From: Rapana venosa
Taxonomy: Eukaryota; Mollusca; Gastropoda; Neogastropoda; Muricidae
Reading direction: 5' to 3'
DNA: 64,000 nucleotides
Assembly (NCBI GenBank): GCA_028751875.1
Contig: CM054157.1
Location: 2,926,014-2,990,013 of the forward strand
Positions 22,956 to 33,339 of the stretch are shown here, one piece after another. Position numbers and translations under genes: made by a program. The notes beneath the pieces were generated by a model. That model did no database searches. It worked only from the letters and a program-made list of their open reading frames with translations, and was not told the origin of the DNA. Every line of letters starts with the position of its first letter. Position 1 is the first letter of the stretch.

Positions 22956-23285
22956 AAAAAGAAAAAGAGAGAAACAGAGTAGAAAACAGAGAGAGGATGG
23001 AGATAGACAGACAGACAGAGGGGTAGAAAGGGACAGACAGAGAGAGCGAGAGAGACAGACAGAAGAGAGAGAGGTAGAGAGAAAAAGGACAGACGGGAAA
23101 ACGAGAAGGCAGAAGACAGCGAGAAGCGAGAGGACGACAGCCCGAGACAGAGAGAGAAACAGACGAGAGAGAGAAGGAGAGAGACAGAGAAGGGAGGGGA
23201 ACCACGGACAGAGAGAGAGAGCGGAGGAGAGAAGAGAGAGGTGGAGAGAGAGGAGAGAAAGAGAGAGAGAGGGAGGAGAGATTAG
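22956..23285. repeat. (GA)n/(GACA)n tract
   Basis: Purine-rich GAGA with CAGA words. The R/E-rich plus-strand and S/L-rich minus-strand open frames are shadows of it. Confidence 0.85.
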
Positions 23286-23379
23286 TCAAAAAACTTAGCA
23301 GTGAAATCCAAATATTCTAAAAACCGGGAAGGGGGATTGGAAGGGGGAGGGGGGTCGGACACGCAACACGTAAAATTGA

Positions 23380-23542
23380 AGTCCAAAAAACCACAACACA
23401 CATAACACACCAAAAACCCCGCAAACAACAACTTCATACCACACACCACACACACAACACACCATCACTCACAACACACACGCACACCACACCAAAACCC
23501 CCAACATCTGGGTAATTTCATTATAGCCCAACACCCTCCCCT

Positions 23543-23575
<33 letters not shown>

Positions 23576-24395
23576 CTTCCCTTTTCCTTTTGCTACGCCC
23601 AATAAAGCCGAAAGAAAAGGTTAAAAAACGAAAACTTAAGGCAAAAAAGACGGACAAGAGAAGCAAGAACGAGAGACAGACAGACGACAGCACACACACA
23701 TTACCCACACGGCCACACCGAAAACAACCACACAACACCCCAAAGGGGGAAAGAGAGAGGGGGGGGGGAAAAGAATTAAACAGACAACACAAGAGGCAAA
23801 AGGGTTTACCAACACACAGAAATTAAACACACCACACACAGAATTACGAACAACACAAGAAATTTACAGACACAACACACACACAGATTCATTGCGAACG
23901 TCGCTCACCAAACCACCACACACACACTCTCTCTCTCTATCAACACACACACCCTTCCTTCTCTGTCCCCCCTTTTTTCTCCTCTCTCCACACACACACA
24001 CACCCCCTCTCTCTCTCACCTCTCTCTTTTTCCCTCTCTTCTCTCTTCCTCCTCTTCCTTTTCTCCCTCACACCACATCTCTATCTCCCACAAAACCGCT
24101 TTGTCTCTCTCTCTCTCCCCCACGAAAAGCAACACATCTCTCACACCCCAAACCCCAAAAACACACTCCTCTCTCTCTCTCTCACACCCCCACACACACA
24201 CGCCAAACACACACTCCTTCACACACAAAACACCTTCTTGTCCTCTCTCACACCAGATTAAAAAAAAACCCTCACACACACACACACACACACACCACCC
24301 TCTCTCTCAACACCACACAAACACCACACACACACACACTCTCTCTCTCGTTCGCTCTCTCGCTCTCACCACAACAACCACACCACAAAACACAC

Positions 24396-24426
<31 letters not shown>

Positions 24427-24465
24427 CACACACCACACACACACACACAACACACACAGTACTAG
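23380..24465. repeat. CA- and CT-rich tract
   Basis: ACAC/CCACAC words dominate with CTCTCT blocks at 23925-24110, 24168-24182 and 24298-24370, plus a C run at 23541-23573. In composition it is the reverse complement of the G/T tracts. The T/H/P/L-rich open frame of 214 codons at 23892-24536 is repeat translation. Confidence 0.85.
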
Positions 24466-24734
24466 GGTTTTTTACTGGGTCTTTCGTATGGGGAAAAGGG
24501 ATTTTTCACTGCAAAATGTTTCCTTTCTGCCGGTAATTATGCTTCCAAGTCCACCCCCCCCCCCCCCCCTTTTCCTCTCTCTCAATATATTATGTGTAAA
24601 AAAATTTTTCCCCTGACCGAATTAAACCCCGCCCATTTCCCCTTTTCCCAAATCAGTAATGTTTAAAGAAAAAAAACAATTTTTTGTCCAAAAAAAAAGC
24701 TAATTTTGTTGTATTTTTTTTTTATTTCATAATT

Positions 24735-25141
24735 TTTAAACGCACAAAGATTTCTCTGGGTAAAATTTGGACCCCCTTCCCCCGGGGGAGGCGCACCCAA
24801 AAGAGCAGCGCCCCCCCAATTTTTTTTTGTTGTGGGTTTTTTTGGGGTCTTTTTCCTGGCGCAACTGATTTTTTTCCGTATCGTTTTTTTTTAAAAAAAG
24901 AATTTTGCCAGGATAACTTTTTTTTCCCTTTGGGGTTCTTTTACGTGCGCTAAAAAATTTGTTAACACACGGGACCTGGGTTTTTTGCCCCCTCCGAAAG
25001 ACTAAAACCCCAAACCACCACTCAGGTCTAAGGGGATTGGGGTAAATTTTCGGGGCAAAACGGGGTCGAACCCCCCCCACACTTCCGACCGGACTTTTCG
25101 CTTTCTGGGTAGGCGTTATCTCTAGACCCCCCGATCCCCCC
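24735..25141 (-). mobile_element. SINE-C copy, degraded consensus
   Basis: On the minus strand: head near 25140 ('ggtctagagataacgcctac'), B box near 25068, core 'gtgttaacaaattttttagc' and a tail toward 24735. The order of landmarks matches the copy at 7813. Many homopolymer-type errors. Confidence 0.75.
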
Positions 25142-26424
25142 CAGAACAGTTTGTTTGTATGAAGGATCAAAAGTTCTGGGGTATTATTAAAAAAAAGTTT
25201 GGAGAAAATTTGGGAAAACGCTACAAAAAAGACGGGAAAAATTTGTGTTAATGATTTTTAAAAAAAACAACCAATCTAACGGTATTCCATATTGCGTATG
25301 TAAAAAAAAACCCCAAAAATACGATTAAAAGAAGAGAAAGGGAAAGGTGGTTTGAAAACGGGTGTAACCGAAAAAAGGGGAGTAAAAGTTTATTAAAAAA
25401 GTGGGCCACATTAACAAAACTGATAAAGATTTTATTTTTAGAGAGTAAAAAAATACAAAAAAAATTTTACTATGACAGAAAAACAAAAGTATTTAACGAA
25501 ATGTTGTTAATAAAAAAAAATTACTGTCAAAAACAATTTTGGGGTTACGTTAACAAACTGTTTTTAAAACACAGACAACCCAGGAAAAAAACTCTTAGGA
25601 CTGGTTTCATTTTTGAAGCATTCTTGGGGAAAGATGTCTTTTTTTTTAATGGATGGTTTATGATTTTCAGGGGTGAACATGATAAGATATAATGACCCCC
25701 AGAAGGTTTTCACTGCAATTTGTAAAATTAAACTTTAAAAAAAGCAATGCCCTTTGGAGAATTATTGGGGAACTTTTAAAAGCAAATTGTCGTGTATTCT
25801 TGACTTTTTGGTCATTTTTTTTTCACTCTTTTTGACAAAAAATATTTTCCCCGGGTGGTGGTCCCGTCATTCTCCTATTCGTAAAAAGGGAGCGTAAAGG
25901 GTATCAATAATATAGGAGCATTTCCACTTTGATATCTGCTAAGTGTTAGCGTTAAAGTAAGCTTCAGGGAAAATTTTAGAACAAAACAATATCACGGTTC
26001 ATCGCCGGATTTAAACGGGGATTCAACAATTGACATATTTCAGCTTTTGGCGTTCATTCAGAAACGTTTCATTTACCGGGAAAATTTATGTAGCTTAATC
26101 GATTTGAAAAAGGCCTTGATTCAAATAAAATTTTATTGCCAATTTGATGAAAAAGAATAATGGTAATCTTTTTTTTTTTTGGGGTTTCTGTTTAAAAAAA
26201 ATATAAAAAAAAAAAATTGGGGAAAGTTTAAATAAAACCCCCCCGCAAAACCCCCCCCCGCCCCCTTAAAACCCCCCCCCATTAAACGCCCCAAAAAATT
26301 CGCCATCCCCCCTCCCCCGAAAACCAAGGGAAAATCCTGTTAGATTTCCCTGCCCAAAAATAAAAGTGAATTGGGCGACCAACCCCCCCCGCCCTTTGCC
26401 CCCTTTGACAAAAAATCGAATAAT
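25142..26424. other. AT-rich sequence, no gene seen
   Basis: Non-repetitive AT-rich DNA without SINE landmarks. No splice-bounded open frame could be supported. C runs at 26240-26280 mark another poor patch. Confidence 0.5.
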
Positions 26425-26640
26425 TTAAAGCCTTTCGGATGAGGGGTATAAAGAGGTCCCTTTTCAACCCCCCAAAAAATTTGGCGTTAAAACCTGTTTC
26501 CCTTTTCGAAGGTAGGCAAATTGTGGGGTTGGGGGGCGGTGACCAAACAAAACCGCTACAACGGGGAAACCTGGTTAAAAAAACCAATGAGTGGGTATTC
26601 CATTACCCTCGATAAAAAAAAAAAAAATAAATAAAAAAAA
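26425..26640 (+). mobile_element. SINE-A 3' two-thirds, degraded
   Basis: From 'tttcggatgaggggtataaa' to 'tattccattaccctcgataa' with an A-rich end. The head is missing. Confidence 0.75.
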
Positions 26641-26764
26641 CGAGGTGTTTGGGCAGCAAAACTTTTCCCTCCTGAGCTGTTAGTAGGGAAACAAAGATAT
26701 CCTGTTTTTGTTGTTGTTGGTTCTTCTTCTTTGTTCTTGTTCTTGTTTGTTTTGGGTTTTTGTT

Positions 26765-27130
26765 TTCTTCTTCTTCTTCTTCTTCTTCTTTTTTCCTTCT
26801 TCGAACGCCGACAGTAAAATATTGTTGTTGTATATGAGCGAAAAGCGTTGCAATGCCCCTTTAAACCCTACAAGTCAGGCCCCGCCATCCAACTTCGGGG
26901 GGTGGGGAGAAAGTTTTTAAAAAAGCTTTCCCGGGGAAAAAAGTGGGAGATGGATAAGAAGGCAGAAAATAGACCTGCAAAAGGGGGTGGGCAGGGGGAA
27001 AAAAGGGAAGAAGGCAGAGACAAAGAGAGGGATAAAAAGAGGGAATTCCTACCAAGATTTTCCAGAAGGGGGGATGCGTTTTTACTGGCAAGACCCCGCA
27101 TCCCTACAGAGGAAGGGACCCCCAGTAAAC
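26765..27130 (+). repeat. R5 dispersed repeat
   Basis: (CTT)n, then 'atatgagcgaaaagcgttgc', 'ggcagagacaaagagaggga' and 'gggaattcctaccaagattt'. The same order occurs at 56905-57195 and, partly, at 51340-51560 and 28125-28295. Not recognised as a named family. Confidence 0.6.
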
Positions 27131-27189
27131 AACGCACTGTTTCGCTAGCCTGTTGAAAGCCGTGGGGCTGAACGCAAACTTTTGGAATT

Positions 27190-27425
27190 TCTTTTCTTTT
27201 TCTTTCATGCCACTTACGTCAACGGCAGCTTTCTCTGCGTGAAACTCGGGCGCTCTCTCTCCCCGGGGAAACGCGTCGCCACAAGACCCCACGCCACCCT
27301 TTATTTTTTTTTTCTGTTCCGTCTCAACTGAATTTTGTTTCCCATCAGAGTGATTTTTTTTTTTCCTCCCAAAATTTGCCGGGGAAAAACTGTCTTATTG
27401 CGGGGGTTCTTTAACTGCGCTAAAG
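27190..27425 (-). mobile_element. SINE-C 3' half
   Basis: The minus strand contains the gagagag...gcccgagtttcacgc block ('ttctctgcgtgaaactcggg' on plus) and 'cacaagaccccacgccaccc'. The 5' half is missing. Confidence 0.75.
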
Positions 27426-27585
27426 GCATTCCATCAACCCAACTCAGGGGTGAAAAGCTGCACGAAACAGATGTCCAGAAAAAAGAGACATGCAAAAAGT
27501 TCTGAGGTATGGAAAGGAACACGTCTTTGGGAGGGTTTAACACACAAAAAATCAGCAATAAAACATCAAAAACCCAAACCCGCCT

Positions 27586-27989
27586 TTGGAAGTACTTCAT
27601 CTCATCATCACATCCCTTGCTGGGGACACCGTTGGGTACCCCGACGGACCTGCACTGGACCGCCAAAGGTTCTGTCCGGGGCTGTTTTCAGGAGGTTTGG
27701 TAAGTGAGGCCGGTCCACTCCTTGAGTTGGAATCCAGTTTTTTGCGGGGTCCCCCCTGCCTCCTTCCCCTTTCCACCTTTTCCCGCAGGATGTCTTGAAG
27801 TACTTGCCCCCCCAAAAAACCAGCGACCCCACACCTACTTTCCCAAACATCACTGGTCGGGAAGGAGGGCTACAGGAGATCGTAGAACTCCGCGAGACAG
27901 AGAGAGAGAGATGGCAACTCAGTGGCACTGCATGGAGCTTTCACAATCGCGACAATCACGATCGCGATGGAGATAATTATGTGACCTGA
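27586..27989 (+). CDS. Possible last two exons of an unidentified gene
   Basis: An open frame from about 27562 to 27699 ends at a perfect donor (GTAAGT at 27700). A pyrimidine-rich stretch ending 'ttttcccgcag' gives an acceptor at 27788. Both exons are in phase 0, so the frame continues from ...FCPGLFSGGL to DVLKYLPPQKTSDP... and stops at 27987-27989, 67 residues after the acceptor. An AATAAA lies 70 bases downstream at 28059. The implied intron is only 89 bp. The protein is not recognised: it is hydrophilic at the C-terminus (R/D/N-rich, ending DGDNYVT), with no membrane segment or familiar motif. The left boundary is unknown, as a stop lies at 27559 in frame. Composition is normal for coding sequence, unlike the surrounding low-complexity DNA, but the consensus in this part of the window is poor. 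Chance alignment of splice signals is a real alternative. Confidence 0.33.
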
Positions 27990-28058
27990 ACCTGATTGAA
28001 AATGGCTGGGACAGCTGTGGCCATTTGCTGTGTGCTTGAGGATGATGAAGAAATCACA

Positions 28059-28064
28059 ATAAAA
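28059..28064 (+). promoter_or_regulatory. Possible poly(A) signal AATAAA
   Basis: A canonical hexamer 70 bases after the proposed stop at 27989. The motif is common by chance, and support is positional only. Confidence 0.3.
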
Positions 28065-28124
28065 GCACTGTGCCATAAAACTAAAAACGGGCCCCCACGC
28101 ACCCGAGCGGCTCGAAAGAGAGTT

Positions 28125-28295
28125 GTTATAAAATTTTGTAAGTCTTTCTGGGGGGGGGAAAAAAACGGAGAGTGGCCCAAAAAAGGCAGAAAATACATAC
28201 ACGGAAAGGAATGACAAGAAAAAAGAAGAAGGCAAAACAAAAGAGGAATAAAAAAAGGGGCTTTTCCCTACCACAAATTTTTTCCAAAAGGTTTA
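28125..28295 (+). repeat. R5 repeat, 3' half
   Basis: 'ttgtaagtctttctgggggg', A/G-rich middle and 'cccta..cacaaattttttccaaaagg' match the end of R5 at 57040-57195. It abuts SINE-A2. Confidence 0.5.
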
Positions 28296-28722
28296 TTTAT
28301 TTTATTTGTTATTCTTTTAATCGGGAAAATGGAAAAGCACCATGGCTTTTTTACATCTTTTTCCCCGGTGTTGCGGTTTTGAAAATTTTTGTCATCATTC
28401 CCCCCGGGGCACACAATGCCTACCTTTCGAAAAGCGGAACAGGTTTTAACGCGTGCGCAAGACTTTTTCTGCAGCGCAAGCGCTTTGATTTGTTGCTTTA
28501 CAAGTTTCGCGCTATATAAATTCCATACTTTATTATTATTTTTATTATGCGTTCGCACAGGGGGCCCTGGGTTTATAGTCTCATCCAAGGATTTTGACAT
28601 TCAGTTCAAATTTTTGGGGGGTGAAAAAACGGGAAAAAGGGCGAGGCGGGAAAATCGAACCCCCAAAAAACCTCACGGGACTTTTTGGCAGGTAAACGTC
28701 TTAACCATCCTGCTACCTTCCT
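28296..28722 (-). mobile_element. SINE-A2 copy split by an L2-tail unit
   Basis: Tail near 28300 and SINE-A body to 28475. The body resumes at 28548 ('gcgttcgcacagggggccct'), then core and a tRNA-like head near 28640-28722. The head differs from SINE-A: on the minus strand 'gcaggatggttaagacgttt', with B box 'gggttcgattttcccgc'. It matches the head at 34905. 28477-28547 is an inserted L2-tail ('aagcgctttgatttgttgct' to (ATT)n). Confidence 0.75.
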
Positions 28723-28929
28723 AATATGTGGGGATGGGGAGGTAGGGATGATATTCATATTTCTTCTGGAACCATCTCCCTGAAGTTGTTTCTTTCAGAC
28801 AAGGGCACTGTCGGACGTATGTTTGCTCAGCAGCAGGTGTGGATGATGCCTGCCCTCTGTGAGAAATGAATGTTGATGGACGGATGCTTTTCATTACAAC
28901 AGAGCAATAACTGAAATGCTGTGCCGAAG
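28723..28929. other. Unique sequence, no feature recognised
   Basis: Clean-looking unique DNA with no open frame of note and no repeat landmark. Confidence 0.5.
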
Positions 28930-29045
28930 TCGGATGCGCTGGGCCTGACTTGTCAGGCGCTTAACGGCAGCGTGACGCATTTTCGCTCATATAACAGACA
29001 ACAATAGTTGCTGTCTGAGCGTTCGACGAAGAAGAAGAACTGAAA
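28930..29045 (-). repeat. R5 repeat, 5' part
   Basis: On the minus strand: (CTT)n, 'gaacgctcagacagcaacta', 'tatgagcgaaaatgcgtcac' and the 'gttaagcgcctgacaagtca' block, as at 56905-57000 on plus. Confidence 0.65.
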
Positions 29046-29104
29046 TGCAGGTCCTAATTTTTTTAGCGCTCGAGAAAGTGCAAACGTACTTATGAATATT
29101 AGCA

Positions 29105-29552
29105 GCACATAGACACACAGACAGACAGGCAGACAGACAAGCAGACAGACAGACACATACACACATACGCACATAGACATTTGCACATACAGGCATATGC
29201 ACACGCACGCACAACCAAAACATACACACAAACGCACGCACGCGCGCACACACACACACTGCAGTGCATGACAAGAGAGACAGTGGTGGAGATAGGGAAA
29301 TACAGAAAGAGAAAGAGAGAGAGGGGCAAAGAGAGAGGGGGACAGAGAAGGGGAGGGAGAGGGAGTGAGAGATAGAGGGGGGAGAGAGAGGGAGACAGAC
29401 AGAGAGACGACAGAGAGACAGACAAAGACAGACAGTCAGAGAGACAATAGACAGAGAGACAGAAGACAGAGACAGACAGAGAGACAGACAGGCAGACAGA
29501 GACAGACAGACAGACACAGACAAAAGAGACAGGGAGACAGAGACAGACAGAC

Positions 29553-29585
<33 letters not shown>

Positions 29586-29751
29586 TACAGATACAGACAC
29601 AGACAGACAGACAGACAGAGACAGACAGACAGAGAGACATAGATAGACAGACATGAGACAGACAGCAGACAGAATAAACAGACAGAGATAGACAGAGACA
29701 GACAGACAGACAGAGACAGACAGACACAGACAGACACAGAGACAGACAGAC

Positions 29752-29788
<37 letters not shown>

Positions 29789-29795
29789 GTCACGC
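29105..29795. repeat. (ACAG)n, (AC)n and (GA)n tract
   Basis: ACAG at 29105-29155, AC/GCAC at 29155-29260, GA at 29300-29400 and a long CAGA/GACA array at 29400-29790. Open frames up to 268 codons are S/V/C/L-rich shadows. 29795-29947 is unique with nothing recognised. Confidence 0.9.
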
Positions 29796-29947
29796 AAATA
29801 ATTATAAGCCTTCAAGTCTTCTTCCACTCTTCTCACTCAAGACGTAACCATTTCGCTCTGTACCTTGCTTTGGTGTTCTAGTCCTCTGACACAGACATTG
29901 TCACACAGATTAAGATCATTTGGAAAGAAAGCAAAGAAGAAGAATAG

Positions 29948-30048
29948 TAAATTGTATTAATAATAATAATGATGATGATAATAATGTATGGAATTTATAT
30001 AGCGCTGAATCTTGTAAAGCAACAAATCAAAGCGCTCAGATGACATGA
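29948..30048 (-). repeat. L2-tail unit
   Basis: (TAA)n and (GAT)n, then 'tttatatagcgctgaatctt' and 'aatcaaagcgctcagatgac'. Nearly identical to 9714-9808, and likewise next to a minus-strand SINE-A tail. Confidence 0.7.
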
Positions 30049-30057
30049 TTTGTTAAA

Positions 30058-30290
30058 AATCTATTTATTTATTATTTTATATCGAGGATAATGGAATAAA
30101 CACTCATATGTGCTTTTTTTTTTTACAACCAGTCCCCGTGTGTATGCGGTTTTGTAAATTTTGTCATCTGTTCCCACCGGCACTCAATGGCCTACTCTTT
30201 CGAAAAGCGGAACAGGATTTAACGTGTGCGCAAGATGTTCTGCATGCGTTCGCACACGGGGCCTCGGTTTAGAGTCTCATCCGAAGGATG
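30058..30290 (-). mobile_element. SINE-A copy, head missing
   Basis: Tail at 30075 to core at 30285 ('agtctcatccgaagga'), clean sequence. It ends at the same point in the body as the copies at 10054 and 49068. Confidence 0.88.
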
Positions 30291-30423
30291 ACGATTTCTG
30301 ACGATTTTGACGATATCTATTTTTTCGTTCCTCGGATAGAGCTCCGAGGTTGACCAAAAGTGAGATTTTTTGCGTATGCAACCGGGTTCCCCCCCCCCCC
30401 CCCCCCCCCCCCCTTTGCCCCCT

Positions 30424-30454
<31 letters not shown>

Positions 30455-30651
30455 ATTAAGTGGCCTTTCGGCTCAGGGCATGGTTTCAAACAGGACACAG
30501 GTCCGTGTTTTGAAAGACAATGTTTTGGTCCCCTCCACACTTACCGATACGAAACATCAGTTCCTGAAAGGGAATAGTAAACTTCGCAAAACCCTTCTGC
30601 GTGCGTTAGCACACAGGCCTCGGTTTATATCTCTGCGCAGACCCTGTCCTT
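30291..30651. other. R6 trace and C runs
   Basis: 30310-30370 is R6-like ('agagctccgaggttgaccaa'). C runs fill 30390-30452. 30453-30640 is unique, with a short SINE-A core echo near 30600-30640 ('gcgtgcgttagcacacaggc'). Confidence 0.6.
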
Positions 30652-31001
30652 CGGGGACGGGATAGCCAGTGGTTAAACATCGCGCTCGCAATTTTGAAAA
30701 AACCCGGGTTCGATTTTCCGTCAAGGAATATTTTCCCCTGAGTTAACTAACATCAGTGCAGACTCACTTCCCCAAAAGTCCTTCGGATGAGTCTATAAAC
30801 CGAGGCCCCGTTTGCGAACGCACGCAGACATCTTGCCCACACGGGTTTAATCCTATCCGCCTTCATAAATAGGCCATTGTGTGCGGTGGGAACAATACCA
30901 GAATTTACAAAACTGCATACACTCGGACTTGGGGTAATAAAGCCATAAGTGCCTTTTTCCATATCCCGTATAAAGAATAAAAAAATAAATAAATAAATAA
31001 A
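30652..31001 (+). mobile_element. SINE-A copy, full length
   Basis: Head 'cggggacgggatagccagtg', B box 'cccgggttcgattttccg' and complete body to an (AAAT)n tail, with several single-base losses. Confidence 0.88.
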
Positions 31002-31014
31002 CGAATACCAGAAT

Positions 31015-31494
31015 TCAACCAATCCACTTTCACCGTCGCTCTTTCTCTATTTCTGGTCCATCAATCTGAATGACCTCCCTCTCTTATCCCTTCGTGAAAA
31101 GCACTTTCGAAGTTTTAAATCCAGCCTCAAAAACAATCTATTTTCAAACCTGAAATTTTTCCCCTCCCTGTTTTCATCTCATAATTTTTATTTCCCCCTT
31201 CCTTAACAGCCCAAAATCCATCACCCCTGCTGAAAATGTATAACCTTTGTGTGTGTTTTGGTGTGTGTTTGTGTGTGGGGTGTGTTGTGTGTGTGGTTGT
31301 GTGTGTGTGTGCGTGTGTGTGTGCGTGTGTGTGTGTGTGTGTACATTTGAATTTGTTAACATATTGTAATCATTATTAGTTGCTGTGTAGGAGCGGGTTG
31401 AATGCAAGCGCTCTGATTTGGTGTGTTTTTTGTGCAAGATATAGCGCTATATAAATTTATTATATTATCATTCATTATTATTATTATTATTATT

Positions 31495-31535
<41 letters not shown>

Positions 31536-31570
31536 TATTATTATTATTATTACTATTATTATTATCATTC
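31015..31570 (+). pseudogene. 3' end of an L2-type LINE
   Basis: 31015-31165 carries, in shifting frames, a pattern like N-D-L-P-L...F-R-S-F-K-S-S-L-K-N-x-L-F. This is the conserved C-terminal end of L2/CR1-type reverse transcriptase ORFs. It is followed by a 3' untranslated stretch broken by a (GT)n at 31250-31345. A terminal unit at 31405-31460 has 'gcaagcgctctgatttg' and 'tatagcgctatataaattta', ending in (ATT)n/(ATC)n to 31570. This gives the parent of the short L2-tail units elsewhere. Confidence 0.6.
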
Positions 31571-31612
31571 ATCCAAAGGAGAGGGGTTTTTGTGGGGGGA
31601 GGGGAGGGAAGG

Positions 31613-31748
31613 GAGGAGAGTGGAGTCAGTGCTGATGTTAACTCTTTAGGGAAAAAAAAATCTTGAACGGGCGTCTCGCGACAATGGCTCGAACCTGGGA
31701 TGTAAAATTGCTGAGTGCATCCACTAACCACTAGGCTATCCCGCCCCC
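31613..31748 (-). mobile_element. SINE-A 5' fragment (head)
   Basis: The minus strand has the tRNA-like head at 31715-31748 ('gggatagcctagtggttagt') and first body part to 'gagtggagtcagtgctgatg', stopping at 31613. 31749-31960 is unassigned. Confidence 0.8.
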
Positions 31749-31964
31749 CTTGTATTTGAGGATTAAAGTCACCAACAGAGGAACTCCCAGATTTTCTGGG
31801 GCATACAGAACGTTTTCTTTTATCGCCTCGTCGCAGGAGCTTTATGGAAACAAGCTGCCTCACCCATCTAAGGCCATCTTTTTCCCCTGAAGATAAAAAA
31901 GGGAGAAACTCCCCATTTACTTCCCCAGGAATAATCCAACTTGCGGGGTTTTTTTGATATTACC

Positions 31965-32165
31965 AGTGGGGTGTGTGTGGTGGGTGTGTGTTGTGTGTGT
32001 GTGTGCCTGGTGGTGTGTTGGTGTGTGTGCCCTCGTGTGTATGTTGTTGTGTTGTTGTGTGTTTTTGTGTGTGTGTGGTGGTGTTGTGGTGTTGGGGGGT
32101 GTGTGTTTTGGGTGTGTGTGTGTGCCTGTGTGGTGTGTTCCTGTGTGTGTGTATGTCTGCGTCTG
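31965..32165. repeat. (GT)n microsatellite
   Basis: Imperfect GT dinucleotides. The C/V- and T/H-rich open frames are shadows. Confidence 0.9.
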
Positions 32166-32412
32166 GGGTTTGCAACAAACTCGGGATTTGATGTTTTGTC
32201 TAAAAAAGAGAAACAATTTGAGCTTTTCTTTTATCTAAGGGCAAGTTTAGGGGGCTTAAACACACACACGCGCGCACCACGCACTACACACTCGCGACAT
32301 TTTTTTGGGTGACACATGTTTTCCCTTTTAACTTCCCACGTATTAAACAGGGGAGAAAATTTGGGGAGCCCCTTCGTGTTTTTTGTGGGGTAATTACGGG
32401 TTTATTTAAACA

Positions 32413-32700
32413 TTTGGAGGCACCGTGGTCGAGTGTTTAGGCGGGCAATCGTGATCCAAGGGGCGCGGGTTTGATCCCCCCCTCGGGGCGGTGTTGTTCC
32501 TTGGAAAGACACTTTACTCCTATTTTTCCCCACTCCCCCAGTTACCAGTGGGGACCGGCTCTGCGGGAAGTATCTGGGGACAGACTAGCGTCCTGCACAG
32601 GGGGGGAAAAACCATAGTTCGCTTAACGCTACAGAAACCGGATAAGTCCGGGTTATGGGCCTTCTGGCTCGAAAGAAATACTTCTATATAATACATTAAA
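32413..32700 (+). mobile_element. SINE-D: separate tRNA-headed SINE
   Basis: Head 'ggcaccgtggtcgagtgttt' (A box) and 'gcgcgggtttgatcccccc' (B box). The body, 'ccttggaaagacactttact', 'ccagtggggaccggctctgc' and 'acgctacagaaaccggataa', shares nothing with SINE-A, B or C. Only one copy in the window. I believe such a body occurs widely in invertebrates but cannot name it. Confidence 0.7.
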
Positions 32701-32775
32701 AATTTTACGGTTCTTTTTTGTTCTGTTCTGATTACCCCCTCTCCAGAGTTTTTTATAATCAGCACATTCAAAGGA

Positions 32776-33070
32776 GACGGGGGTAGCTCATGGTCAAGGC
32801 CTCGCTTTCCCCATGCCAATGTTTTTTAAAAGCTTCCGTAGTTAACAATTGAAGGGGAACCGTTTGCGCCCTTGGGTTTTGTACAGTTTTTCCTCATTCA
32901 CCCGCGTAAATGGGTACCCGTTCCCCTTTAAAGGTCAGGGGGGTAAACCGCGAGGGAGAGGGGAAAGGGCGCCGCCTTCAAAATCTGGCCCCTGGAGAAG
33001 CTGAGGGGCTCTGATGCCTTTTCACCCCCCTACACTCATAGTTATGGGACACCTTTTACCCTTTTTCTTT
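32776..33070 (+). mobile_element. SINE-B copy, degraded consensus
   Basis: Head 'gggggtagctcatggtcaag', 'cgcgtaaatgggtacccg', 'gaaagggcgccgccttcaaa' and the 3' end 'atgggacaccttttaccctt'. The 5S-like part is poorly readable. Confidence 0.75.
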
Positions 33071-33164
33071 TCAAAAATTCATCCTGAGTTAATATAAAAT
33101 ACAGGTATTTTCTCACCCAGGGCTTTTATATTTATAAAAACATGGCTTTCAGCCCATGCACATC

Positions 33165-33258
33165 AGTTTTTTGGGCATGAAAAAAATGTACAAAACTGCA
33201 TAACGGGAACGGATGAAAAAAAAACAATGAGTGCTTACTCCATTTCCTCGAAAAAAAG
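33165..33258 (+). mobile_element. SINE-A 3' fragment, degraded
   Basis: 'gtacaaaactgcataacggg' to 'gcttactccatttcctcgaa' matches the last quarter of SINE-A. Confidence 0.6.
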
Positions 33259-33339
33259 CATTTAAAAAAAATCTTGATGTTATAAAAGAGCATAACCCCC
33301 ACCTCACCCTAGTTTTTTTTTTGAAAAAACAAATTTTTC

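Noticed and set aside
23892..24536. 214-codon T/H/P/S-rich plus-strand frame
   Set aside because: CA and CT microsatellite translation.
29099..29836. Minus-strand open frames of 245 and 268 codons rich in S, V, C and L
   Set aside because: Translation of a CAGA/GACA microsatellite. The same sequence is open in several frames.
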